From contig NC_063448.1 of the NCBI RefSeq assembly GCF_020379485.1, positions 10,439,726 to 10,503,725 of the forward strand: a DNA stretch of 64,000 nucleotides, written 5' to 3'. The position numbers and the translations under genes are program-made. This DNA comes from Brassica napus (Eukaryota; Streptophyta; Magnoliopsida; Brassicales; Brassicaceae). Under the pieces are notes generated by a model. That model was not told the origin of the DNA. It ran no database searches and worked only from the letters and a program-made list of their open reading frames with translations. Position 1 is the stretch's first letter; each line of letters opens with the position of its first letter. Positions 45,801 to 54,855 of this stretch are shown here, in pieces.

Positions 45801-46895
45801 AGGCACAAAGTATACTGCAGTGATCACTTGAGTAGTACCATTGATCTCCAATCTTAGGTTACCTCTTCCCTCAACTTGCATTCGCCTATCATCTCCAAGC
45901 TTTACTTGTTGTCTGAACTGGCTATCAAACTCTGAAAACCACTCCTTGGTTCCACACATGTGGTTGCTACACCCTGAGTCCAGGTACCACATGTGTCTTT
46001 CTTCAGTCTCAACTTGAGTCATCAGCAAAATATCCTCCTCTAACTCTGCATAGTTAGCTGCCTTCTCCCAGCTAGGACATTCGTTTTTGAAATGCCCCAT
46101 CTTGTGGCACTTAAAGCACTCAATGTTGCTCTTGTCAAAGCTTGTATTTCCTCTGTCTTGTCCTCCACGACCTCCTCTGTAACTGCCTCTTCCTCTGGTT
46201 TGATATCCTCCTCGTCCATTGGAGTAACCTGAGTAGCCACCTCGTCCCCTTCCTCCTTCCATCTTCAGGACTTGTTCCTCTTCTGTGTGTTTACTCAGGT
46301 TCTGCTCATGTACGAGTAATGAGCTTTGTAACTCATCCACCGACAGCTCCTTGATATCCTTTGATTCCTCTATCGCACATACCACATATGTGAACTTCTC
46401 CACAAGGGTTCTTAGGATCTTCTCAACCACCTTTTCGTCTGGCATGTCTTCTCCACGGTTCCGCATGTCATTAGCAACTACCATGACTCTAGAGAAATAG
46501 TCTGCGATTGAGTCACCTTCCTTCATCTCCAGGACTTCAAAGTTTCTTCTCAGCCTCTGTAATTGCGCACTTTGAACCCTCTTGTTGCCTTGGTACTTTG
46601 CCTTCAGCGACTCCCATATGTCTTTTGCGGTGTCCTTCTTCACAATCGTCTTCAGAACAGTCTTGTCGATGGAGGCAAAGAGATAGTTCTTCACCTTGAA
46701 GTCTTTGAGCTTTTGCTCCGCAAGCTCGGTTCTCTGAGCTTCAGACAGTGTCACACTACTTTCATGTTGAATGATTCCGGTATTGATCAGTTCCCACCAC
46801 TCCTTGGATCTCAACAAATTCTCCATAAGCATTGCCCAATGCTCATAGTCTCCATCAAGCTTTGGTATGCTCAACGAGGACTCCTTTTCACTCAT
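42867..46895 (-). CDS. Copia 2 gag-pol polyprotein (1342 aa), intact
   Basis: One uninterrupted frame. Gag occupies residues ~1-230 (KLDGDYEHWAMLMENLL, then a Gly/Arg-rich region), with zinc knuckle CFKCHKMGHFKNEC at 260-273 and protease WYLDSGCSNHM with D306. Integrase has HKRFGHLNH and CEVCMKGKQ, then the three catalytic acids in HSDICGP, RTDRGGEY and QQNGVAERKN. Reverse transcriptase follows with QLDVKSAFLHG and YVDDLIYTSN. RNase H has VDSDYAGDEDDRKSTSGY, TTEAEYVAA and SKHIHVRFH. All catalytic residues I can locate are present, unlike copia 1. It probably encodes a full set for transposition. Confidence 0.95.
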   Translation of the reverse strand: MSEKESSLSIPKLDGDYEHWAMLMENLLRSKEWWELINTGIIQHESSVTLSEAQRTELAEQKLKDFKVKNYLFASIDKTVLKTIVKKDTAKDIWESLKAKYQGNKRVQSAQLQRLRRNFEVLEMKEGDSIADYFSRVMVVANDMRNRGEDMPDEKVVEKILRTLVEKFTYVVCAIEESKDIKELSVDELQSSLLVHEQNLSKHTEEEQVLKMEGGRGRGGYSGYSNGRGGYQTRGRGSYRGGRGGQDRGNTSFDKSNIECFKCHKMGHFKNECPSWEKAANYAELEEDILLMTQVETEERHMWYLDSGCSNHMCGTKEWFSEFDSQFRQQVKLGDDRRMQVEGRGNLRLEINGTTQVITAVYFVPGLKNNLLSVGQLQQKGLRIIFEGDTCEIWHKQQRRLIMHSLMTTNRMFVVTAIVREPKEAMEANQVQNTMETMEETWHKRFGHLNHNSLLTLAEKAMVEGLPKINTNGTVCEVCMKGKQIREKIPKKSLWRATQRLELVHSDICGPISPTSESGKRYIINFIDEFSRKCWSFFLAEKSEALRTFKEFKNAAERESGELLVCLRTDRGGEYNSKAFQDYCVEHDIKRQLTAAYTPQQNGVAERKNRSILNMVRCMLFGMKVPIKYWTEATQYAVHILNRSPTKILGEVTPSEKWSKHKPSVEHLRVFGCVAYALIPYEKRVKLDEKSVRCVMFGVSKESKAYRLYDPIRKRIIISKDVRFDEETRWNWEDNIDEDKFVECGEAEEEEERNQDENLVTAPATNEETEEGDNTESDGERTVSTPEERSDTSRAGRSKLRPVWMKDYVVDGRGLIMEDDGEELVALFLSDEDPEKFEDAIQHDKWRKAMETEIESIEDNNTWELVSLPASVKVIGVKWVFKTKLNEKGEVDKYKARLVAKGFHQTYGVDFHEVFAPVARWDTIRLILGLAAQRGWSVYQLDVKSAFLHGELKEDVYVEQPKGFESQIDSEKVYKLKKALYGLRQAPRAWYSRIESYFIKEGFEKCYCEHTLFVKTEEGNSLILSLYVDDLIYTSNSESMLESFKTSMQEEFSMTDLGKMKYFLGVEVVQDEVGIFIGQKKYALETLKKYGMKDCNSVKNPMVPGNKLTKTGAGEEVDPTAYKQLVGSLRYLTATRPDLIYSVNVVSRYMENPNERHMMAVKRILRYVQGTASYGIQYLRGGEEKLVGYVDSDYAGDEDDRKSTSGYTFMFGGGAVSWSSKKQPIVTLSTTEAEYVAAAIGACQAVWMRNVLAEIGFDQGDGTVLFCDNSSAIKLSRNPVLHGRSKHIHVRFHFLRELVNEGIISMEYCSTHKQLSDIMTKPVKLEAFEKLRAHMGVSLKEV

Positions 46896-46942
46896 CTCTC
46901 TTACTTTCGGATTACCTAGAACTCACAACAGTTTTTGTTAGA

Positions 46943-46954
46943 GCTCTGATACCA
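46943..46954 (-). other. Primer binding site of copia 2
   Basis: TGGTATCAGAGC on the minus strand, two bases after the 5' LTR. Confidence 0.9.
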
Positions 46955-46956
46955 CT

Positions 46957-47175
46957 TGAAACTCTTTGTAAACTGAAAATACTTTTCTTATAGAATGAAG
47001 GCAACATAAGAGTTGCTTAAATAACAAAGCGTACAGATACTCCCGACAGTTTTGGTAAAGTCTTAACCACTTCTTATAGTAGAGGAAGACTTATTCAAAT
47101 AACTTAAAGCAGAAAATAATTCAAAACTACCAACTAAAGACTCTACCAACTAAAGACTCGATCTTTTATTTATTA
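46957..47175 (-). repeat. 5' LTR of copia 2 (219 bp)
   Basis: Matches 42614-42832 except for about two bases. Followed on the plus strand by AGGTG. Confidence 0.93.
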
Positions 47176-47180
47176 AGGTG

Positions 47181-47460
47181 GTGGTCGCGAGCTTGAAGAC
47201 AGGTACAACGTCGTGGTGTGGGGGTGTTGCAAGCCGAAGACTGGTCAATGGAGAGTAAAGACGAAGCTTCATGGTCGTTCCCGTCGGAGTTATCAGCCAG
47301 GAACGGGGAGAGCTGAGAAAGAGTGAAGACAAGGACTGGAGCTAAGGGTCACCGGAGAGCATGGCGGCGGCGGTTTGATAACGATCTCTTTGTCGGTTCT
47401 CTAGGGCTTCTTTAGTTTTTCGGTTTAATTGTCTGGTTTCTTATTTTATCTGATTGTATC
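47181..47460 (+). other. Gene-like fragment in the CACTA element (right part)
   Basis: Continues 42,129-42,613 after removal of copia 2 and one AGGTG. GC-richer than its surroundings. I recognise no domain; possibly exonic sequence captured by the element. Confidence 0.35.
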
Positions 47461-47569
47461 TGGTTAACCACCATTCCCGGTTTGGGACAAAAATTAATAC
47501 TACTAATTTGTTTTAAAAAATTACTAATAGTAATAATTTTTTTTTTTTTTTAATTTTTTATTTGGCATG

Positions 47570-47803
47570 TAGTCGTGAAAATAGTGGCAAAATCAGTCAG
47601 TAATTTGTAGCAATTCAGTAGTAAAATTTAGTGACAATTTAGCAACTGATCTGCGACTGGTTAAATCAGTCACTAAACAATCGTTATTTAGCGACTGAAT
47701 TGCGACTGTTTTATTTATCAGTCGTAAAACAGTCGTAAATTTTTGTTTAGCGACTGATTACCTACTGTTTTTGCGGTCGGGAAAAACATGTTTTCTTGTA
47801 GTG
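47570..47803 (+). repeat. Right subterminal repeats of the CACTA element
   Basis: Dense TCAGTCGTAAA, GCGACTG and TTAGCGACTGA motifs before the terminal TTGTAGTG, mirroring the left end. Confidence 0.82.
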
Positions 47804-50295
47804 TCCGCTTTACTTATTTGTCTATTTTAGCAACTGTCATCATAGGTGAGGATGATAAAAAGGAGCTTCGCTTAAACTTTCTCGTATGGTTTTCGACTTG
47901 CCCAAATTTGAGAAATATTCGTGGGGGAGAGAGGCTTTCAAGCGGTTGATTGCTTCAGTGAAGCGTGTAAACTTGAATGCTAACTCATACACACTAGATG
48001 GATTTGTTCAGACGCTTCAAGTATGGGCTTACAATGTCGTCCCAAGCCTCGGAGCAAAGATTGGACGTCCATCAAACATTGACGGTCCTCCTATTCTGAA
48101 GTTTAAAGGTCTAAAAGGAACAAATAACATTGATATCAATCTCGTCTCAGTTGCTGATACGGTATGCGAAAAGCCCAGGTGTTTTTTGTTGGAGTTATTC
48201 ATTTTAATTTGTCTTGAAAAAGTAATAATTCTGTTTTTTTTTGTTTGAATTTGTAGGATAACATCAGGAATGTTTTTATCAATCAGGAATGTTTCGGATG
48301 ATAAAGTTGTCGACAAGAAGATTGACGCTCTCCTACAAGCCATATGCAAAGAAGGAGGTCTGGGACTTGTGACTTGGGTAGAGCATGGCACAAAAAACAT
48401 CCAAATGGAAAAGAACACTGGAGAAGAAGTTAGAGGAGAAGCTGAAGAAGAAAACGAAAAAAGTGATGATAAGGAAACATCAAGGAAACGAAAAATAAAA
48501 GTGAGGATAGATAGCACGAAGAAACTGAAAGCACCAGAGTCGAGTGTTTCTGATAGTTCTATCGAGCACACTGAAGCATTACACATGAAAGCAAAACTTG
48601 AGCAACAAGCAAAAAAGGTAGAAACATTGGAGTCTAAATTAGAAGAGATGGGAAAACAGCTTCAGAGCTTTGAGACAATGAAATTAAGGGTTGACCTTTT
48701 GGAGAATGAATTTATGCTACTAAAAGAGAAGTCAAAGACTAATGAGGTAATTATTATTATTTCTAGGGGAGCTTTCTAGTATTCAACACGATGCATTTTT
48801 GGTGACCGATTATTTTTTGAAAAAGTACTGTTTACTAGCTAACGTGTGTCATTTTAATACATAGATGTTCAAAGTACCACAACTTAAAGATGAAGACATA
48901 TCTACAGACAAAATGTTTGCTAAGAAGGCTGTAAGAGACAGAATGGTCGAATCCGATGATGAGAGCACAGTGGATGGATATCCGATGTTGAACACTCAGA
49001 ATACGCAGCCTCAAAAATCATCGCCTCCAAAGATAATTCAGCCCACTGCTTCTATTGCAGAAAAGTTTATCCAGAGAAAAGTTGGGCAAACGTTAAAGGT
49101 TATGGGAGTTGACCAGCCTAAAGTTGGGAGAGAAAAGAGCACAAGGGTAAAGAATTTGGGACCAGCTCTACAGACACCATTTAGAGGTATCCTACCAAAT
49201 TTAGATAACAACAAACAAGATAACCAGCTAAACATTATGAGGGGACGTGGATATGATCCCTTTGCACCAGTGGATATGCAAAAGGTTAAGATTCTGGATG
49301 ATTGGTTGCAGTTAGACGAGTAAGTTATTTGTTTCCTAACTTTTATGGTAGTGGTGCAATAACAAGTGTTATCGTTACTCATATATCAATGTTTTTCTTT
49401 CATGCAGGGAATATCCAATAGGCTCTCAAAACAATGGTGTAGAATTCTTTAAAATTCTCCGAACTCCTCAAAACTGGCTTAATGAAGAGGTTATTGTTGC
49501 ATGCATGTGATTTTTTACGTTATCTTCATGTTCAAGCAACATTTTAATTTCTCATAAAACTTGTTCTTATTTGGCAAATCTTTTTGTAACATCATATAAA
49601 TAGTGCCATGAACTTGCTGCGTTTGAGATTTATGAAGAATCCAAAAACTTTCAGAAGTGACAGGATTGTTTTTACAGATACTTATTTCACCGTCGTGTGG
49701 ACCCGAAGTTATAATGAGTTTTTATCAGCGCAAGATCTGCCTATTTTCCCCAATGGAGCACATGATTATTGTTCTGGAAAACTACCAGCATTTGCAGGGA
49801 CTGGGAAAAAGTGGATGATCGACGTTGATTATATTACGGTGTTCTCTTTGTCAATAACAACCACTGGGTAGCGATTTATATTTCTATTCCTAACCGTTGT
49901 TTTGAAGTCTTTGACTGTGGGCTTAAAGTAGTACAAATGAGCAGATCGTCAAAGCAGTTAAGCCATTCGCTCATATGCTACCGCACTTACTTCGAGCTTC
50001 AGCTCCACCATCAGAAAGGCCAAAGATGAGTGTCGAACAATATAAGATTCGAAGACCACGGCAAGGGATTCCTCAAATGCTGAAAACAGGTGATTGTGGA
50101 ATTTATGCAATAAAGTTCGTTGAGTGTCATGCACTAGGTTCTGAGTTTAGGACACCTATATCTGATGAAAATATCAAGATGGTTAGAGAAAAGCTTGCCG
50201 CAGAAATATTCGAGGAGACTGAACAAGATGGTCACACAGTTTCAAACCCGCTCCCGTTTCAATCAAGCGATCGTGAGTTGTTATATCCGTATTGA

Positions 50296-50784
50296 AGTTG
50301 CATTCTTAATTTATTGTTTATGCATTGTACGCTTATATGACTTTTCACTTGGACTTCATTTTTTTTATTGTTTTGACTCATATGGTTTATGGGTTTGCAA
50401 CATTCGAAAGCCTGCAATTTCTTTAAAATTATTGGCTCATATGTTTGGTGACTCATGTGTTTAGTGACTCAGGTTATGGGTTTGCACTTTCGAGACTGCA
50501 TTTTTCATATTATTATTCTGAACATTCTGCTGAGTCATAATTTGCAACTTTCATATTATTATGGCTTTTCAAATTTCGTAAGTATACAAAAACTAGTCAT
50601 AATTTGGAAAAAAACAAGAATATGAAAATAAAGTATAATACCAAGCTCAATATAAATAAGAATCTGCAAAATCATGTATAATCATTTAAAACAAGCTCAA
50701 TATAAAGTAAGAAGCTGCAAAACCAAGTATGATCAGAATTTTGAAATTAACTATGTATCTAAAATGCTGAATTGTAAATGCTTC
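50296..50784. other. Spacer between the converging Mutator genes
   Basis: AT-rich with several copies of GGTTTGCAA/TTTCAAGTT-like words. It probably holds the 3' untranslated regions of both genes. No further gene seen. Confidence 0.5.
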
Positions 50785-53084
50785 TCAGCCACCTTTGCAA
50801 GTGGCACGATTATGTCCAGCTTGCTTACATTCTGAGCATGTGTACAGCTTGCGCAACTTTTGGGTTGGTGGTTCATTGTAAACCTTCTTGATTTTCATCT
50901 TTTTCAACTGTTGTTGTTTGCCCATCACTCTTTCAAGTGCAGAAAGATATCTCGACTTCTTTGGCCTACCTACTCCACGTTTTACATCTGGTGGGATACA
51001 TTTTTTCATTGGTAATCTGCATGAGGTTACGACTCAACATCCACCGGATTAACGGACTCCGCATACGCACCGGACAAGTTACTTTTTGTGTAGTACGGAT
51101 GTACTAGAGTTTGTAAATGTAGATTTGGTCGCTTATCAGCAGAAGCAAGAGCATGTTCACATGGTATCTTATCAATATCATATTTACGGCAAGTACAGCT
51201 CCTCTGTTACAAATACAAAACAAGTTATGCAAATTACTACAAAACTAATATACTTTTGAGTAATAAAATAACAATTATGAGACCGTAAATTGTACCTCTC
51301 GTATGTCCACGACACAATCAAGTGCACCACCAGTTACATGGCTACGATATGCGTTTATGTGTTGCACAGTGAGAGTATTACCAATCTTGCATCTATACGT
51401 CAAAGTTCGTTCAACCCTTGGCGTGAATAATGTTTGTAGTGACATAGCATGTTCTCGTCGTTCCATAAACCATCTTGAAATCACCTTACGCACTTCGTCC
51501 AGAAAAAATGCAATAGGATACTCGCGAGCGTCTTTGAGAACCTTATTGATAGACTCAACAATATTGCTTGTCATTATATCATACCTATCTCCTTGAAAAA
51601 ATGCACGAGACCACAAACGAACATCAGCCTTCTCCAAATATGCAGCAATGGCAGGGTTTTCTCTTCGAATCTCATCAAATAACGCAATGAACTCAGAAAC
51701 CCTGTACACCTTTGCAGCCTTTTTAACCAAATTTAGTGTACTGGAGTCTTTGTATTTTTTTAGAAGATTCTGATGCAGATGATAGTTACATATTCCTCGA
51801 TGAGCTAGTGGGAATACCTTTCTAACTGATTTTCGAATGGATTTGTGTCTATCAGAAATTATTGCCAAGTCTTCTCGGTCCCCATAAACCAAACGCAGCT
51901 GATTTAGGAACCACTCCCATGAAACATGATTTTCTGAATCAACAATCCCGAAAGCTAGAGGAAATATCCCACCATTTCCATCTTGTGAAGCGGCAACGAG
52001 TATAACACCTTTGAATTTTCCTTTCAAATGAGCTCCATCCACAACTATCACATTTCTTATAAATTGGAAACCAGTGATACATGCACCAAATGCAATGAAT
52101 AAGTACCTAAATCTGTCTTCCTCATCGCAAACAAGTTTCGTAATTGTACCTGGATTAGCCGCCTCGATCTTTTGCAAATAGAAAGGCAAATACTCGTACC
52201 CGCTCTCCCATGTGCCTCTTTCTAGCTCACGTGCATGTACTAAGACTTTGTATGCCTTCCAATAATCAATATCAATACCATACATAGCCTTCATGACATC
52301 CATAATGTGAATCGGTCTAATCCCAAGACCAACTTTCCCAAATTTTCCCAAATACAACTCTCCAATACATTTTGATGTAGCTTGTCGATGACGAGAACAC
52401 CTATTTGTAGCAGGGCACGTATGAATGTCAATGTACTTTCGAAAGGGCCAACGTGCTGATATGTGTACTAACGGACAGTCCTCGTGGGCGAAAATCACCC
52501 AAACAGTCCACGTTGACTGTCCATCAGTACACAGTTGTCTACTGACGGACAGTCCTCGTGGGCGAATATCACCCGAACAGTAAACTCAGAAGATGCTTTC
52601 ATTACTGATGCACGAATCTTCCAAGAACAACCAGCAACAAAGCATTTCAGTGCCAGCAAAGTTTTTTTGGACTTATACGTTGTATAATCAAAATTCTGAA
52701 ATATCGTGATCATACGCAACTTATTTTGTAACTCTACCTTGGTACTAAATATTTGCCCCACGCTGATACGCTCCAGAATCTGCAAAATATTTTGTGTACC
52801 TTCTAAGCCACCAACTATTTGATTTTCAGTTTCTCCGTTAAAAGACATATCTGAATCAAATCCAAAGCTACCATCTCTAGAACCACGACTTATTTCATCT
52901 TCAGAAATTTCTTCAAAAGTACTACTTTGAATCTCATCTTCCCCATTTACATATGGTATACCACTTTGTGCCTCGTCTTCCCCAGACCCATCAAGGGTAC
53001 CACTTCTTTCTGTATCATTGCTACCTCCATCAAGAGTACCACTTTTTCTTCATATTCACAAGTTTTATTTAAATTGCTACTCAT
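50785..53084 (-). pseudogene. MuDR-type transposase gene, frameshifted
   Basis: Starts at ATG 53082-53084 with an acidic N-terminus containing repeated SGTLDGG/SGE motifs. The main part is 51,296-52,498: MuDR N-terminal region, then the MULE transposase domain with VVDGAHLKGKF and ISDRHKSI supplying catalytic Asp residues. An intron (51,204-51,295) leads to a SWIM zinc finger (SCTCRKYDIDKIPCEHA) and a CCHC end (CSECKQAGHNRATC). Lesions: a frameshift near 53,050, a 74-bp tandem duplication at 52,471-52,618 that breaks the frame, and a frameshift near 51,030. It would act on Mutator terminal repeats. Not functional as read. Confidence 0.85.
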
Positions 53085-53109
53085 TTCCTCAACTACGTAC
53101 CTGCAAAAT

Positions 53110-54010
53110 AAATGTCTATAGAGTATTAGCTAGTCTACTAATAATATGTAGATATAATATAAATCTGCCAACTGATATCTAGTCTACAAAAACATATAGA
53201 TATAATATAAATTTGCCGATTGATATTCTAGTCTACCAAAAGATGTAGACATCATGCAAGTCAACAAAGCATGTAGACTTTATGCAAGTCTATTAATACT
53301 TCAAGGACAAAATACAAGTCTACAAAATTAACATGTTAAGTCTGCTATATCGTGTGGACTTAATGTTAATCCACCGATTATCAGCAGACAACATACCAAT
53401 CAAGCATACAGTGTATGTCGATCATCAGTAGACATAGAACTAATCTACGGATTATGAATGTCATGTCTGCAGAAACATGTAGTTATTACGTAAGTCTACC
53501 AAATTCACATGTAGAGTCTGCCATACACATGTAGATATTTTGCTTATCTGCCGACTATAAGAAGACAACAAACTAATCTACGGGTTTCGAATTTCATGTC
53601 TGTAAAATCATGTAGACAATATGTAGCCATTACACAAGTCTACCAAATGCATATATAAAGTCTGTTATACATGTGTAGACTTTATACTAATCTACCTACT
53701 ATAAGCAGATAACAAACTAGTCTATAGGTTTCGAATTTCATATCTGTAAAATCATGTAGACACTATGTAGCCATCACACAAGTCTACCAAATTCACTTGT
53801 AAAGTCTGCTATACATGTGTAGACGTTATGCTAATCTACCTATTATGAGCAGACAAGTGGTTGCAGAAAATAATATGTCTAGCAGTTTGGATATTCATGT
53901 CTATCATCTAATTCAGTGAGCAGTTGCAGACAAAATACAAGTCTACCGAAAATTTCTAGTCTACTTTGAACGGTTGGTTCGAAGTTTCTAGTCTACCAAA
54001 ATTTGATAGG
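53110..54010. repeat. GTCTAC/GTAGAC-rich tandem repeats in the Mutator element
   Basis: The words GTCTACCAAA and TGTAGAC recur throughout. Clear units of about 145 bases start with AAGTCTACCAAA at 53491, 53636 and 53780. Earlier copies (53,115-53,490) are more diverged. It lies between the transposase 5' end and the right terminus, a place where subterminal transposase-binding repeats are often found. Confidence 0.8.
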
Positions 54011-54630
54011 TTTTACATTCTTTTCATCTTCTACATATATAAGGATTACACATGAGATGTCAAAAAAAAGTTCACACATATTACCTTGATCTTGATAGAT
54101 GTTCAATCCTGGAATTCCTTTTGTACGTTTCTAAAGTAAATAGGTCTACAAAAAATTTGGCAATATTAGAAACAAAACATAAACAGTGATCTATGAATGA
54201 TATTATAAATACTAGAACTGATATAATAATGGTCATAGAATTTTACTAACTTCTCGGTGAGTCTAAACTTTTGCTTTGATGAAAAAATTGTTTTAGTTTA
54301 AAATGATGTCTCAAAAAGATGAAGGTGTAACAATGGTGATTTTTCAAAAAAGTTATTCTTTTTTTTTTACAGATAGGATGAAAAAAACAATCAATGTTGT
54401 TTTTAATGTTATATCCATATTTAGCATTATTGTTAATTAATTAGATTCGAATTTTGATCAATTTATTTAAGGAAATTAATTATTCTTTTAATTTTATATG
54501 GTAGAATCAAGAAAATAAATTATGTACTTAAGGATAATATAGTAAAAGTTTCTTCATAAAATCTTGAAAATTTTATAGAAGTTATTTTAGCTATTTTCTA
54601 TATTCTTAAGGTTATTATAACAAATGTCCC
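54011..54630. other. Right end of the Mutator element, no gene seen
   Basis: AT-rich non-coding DNA ending in the weak terminal inverted repeat. Confidence 0.6.
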
Positions 54631-54855
54631 TATGATTTTTGTATTCATTTTGATATTAAACTTATGTTATTAGTGAAACATTTTTAAATGGTTGTTATTA
54701 TGGAACCAAACAATATTTTTTAAGAACTGCCCCCCTTTTATGTTAAGCAACACTGTCTTTGTATTAACCCAAAAACAAAATCTAAAGAACAAAAACAAAA
54801 ACAGAGATGAGGAATATTAACAGACATTAGCCAAGGTCTTGGCTCTATATATATT

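Larger units (their letters stand above)
42614..47175 (-). mobile_element. Ty1/copia retrotransposon 2, apparently intact
   Basis: 4.56 kb on the minus strand with target duplication AGGTG (42609-42613, 47176-47180). Two 219-bp LTRs appear to differ at two bases, so insertion is very recent. The primer site, purine tract and full gag-pol frame are all present. It interrupts the gene-like fragment in the CACTA element. Confidence 0.96.
36675..47803 (+). mobile_element. CACTA (En/Spm-like) element, non-autonomous, with nested insertions
   Basis: Starts CACTACAAGAGAACA and ends TGTTTTCTTGTAGTG, with target duplication TCC on both sides (36672-36674, 47804-47806). The TIRs continue into related TTTTCCCGAC and CGGTCGGGAAAAA sequence. 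Subterminal zones are packed with GCGACTGA/AGTCGCTAA motifs. No transposase gene is present. Subtracting the Tourist MITE, Helitron and copia element leaves about 2.4 kb of its own DNA. Removing it and one TCC restores continuity of the host ULP frame, which confirms the borders. Confidence 0.93.
36182..50295 (+). pseudogene. DUF1985/ULP1-protease-like gene, split by CACTA element
   Basis: Begins after a TATACAG acceptor at ATG 36182 (MSIQTNVDLGFPL). An extra A near 36,256 shifts the frame into the DUF1985-like region (36,257-36,644), TAA 36645-36647 interrupts it, and the CACTA element enters at 36,675. The frame resumes at 47,804. Later exons are 47,804-48,165, 48,270-48,747 (coiled coil), 48,865-49,322 and further pieces with GT/AG borders. 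The Ulp1 C48 catalytic motifs are visible: NNHW near 49,853, FDCG, and GDCGIY near 50,089. At least one more frameshift precedes NNHW. The family cleaves SUMO-like modifiers. Stop at 50293-50295. Confidence 0.8.
35548..54630. mobile_element. Mutator-like element carrying ULP-like and MuDR-type genes
   Basis: A perfect 9-bp direct repeat TATGATTTT (35539-35547 and 54631-54639) bounds the element; 9-bp duplications define Mutator insertions. The ends are weakly related inverted repeats: left GAGAAAATTACCCAGACTAACC, right (reverse complement) GGGACATTTGTTATAATAACC, with similarity extending about 50 bases through AGAAATAGCT. Inside are a ULP-protease-like gene (+) and a MuDR-type transposase gene (-), converging. 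Without the 11.1-kb CACTA insert it is about 8 kb. The content matches the Kaonashi ULP-carrying Mutator-like elements described in Arabidopsis. Both genes are broken. Confidence 0.82.
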
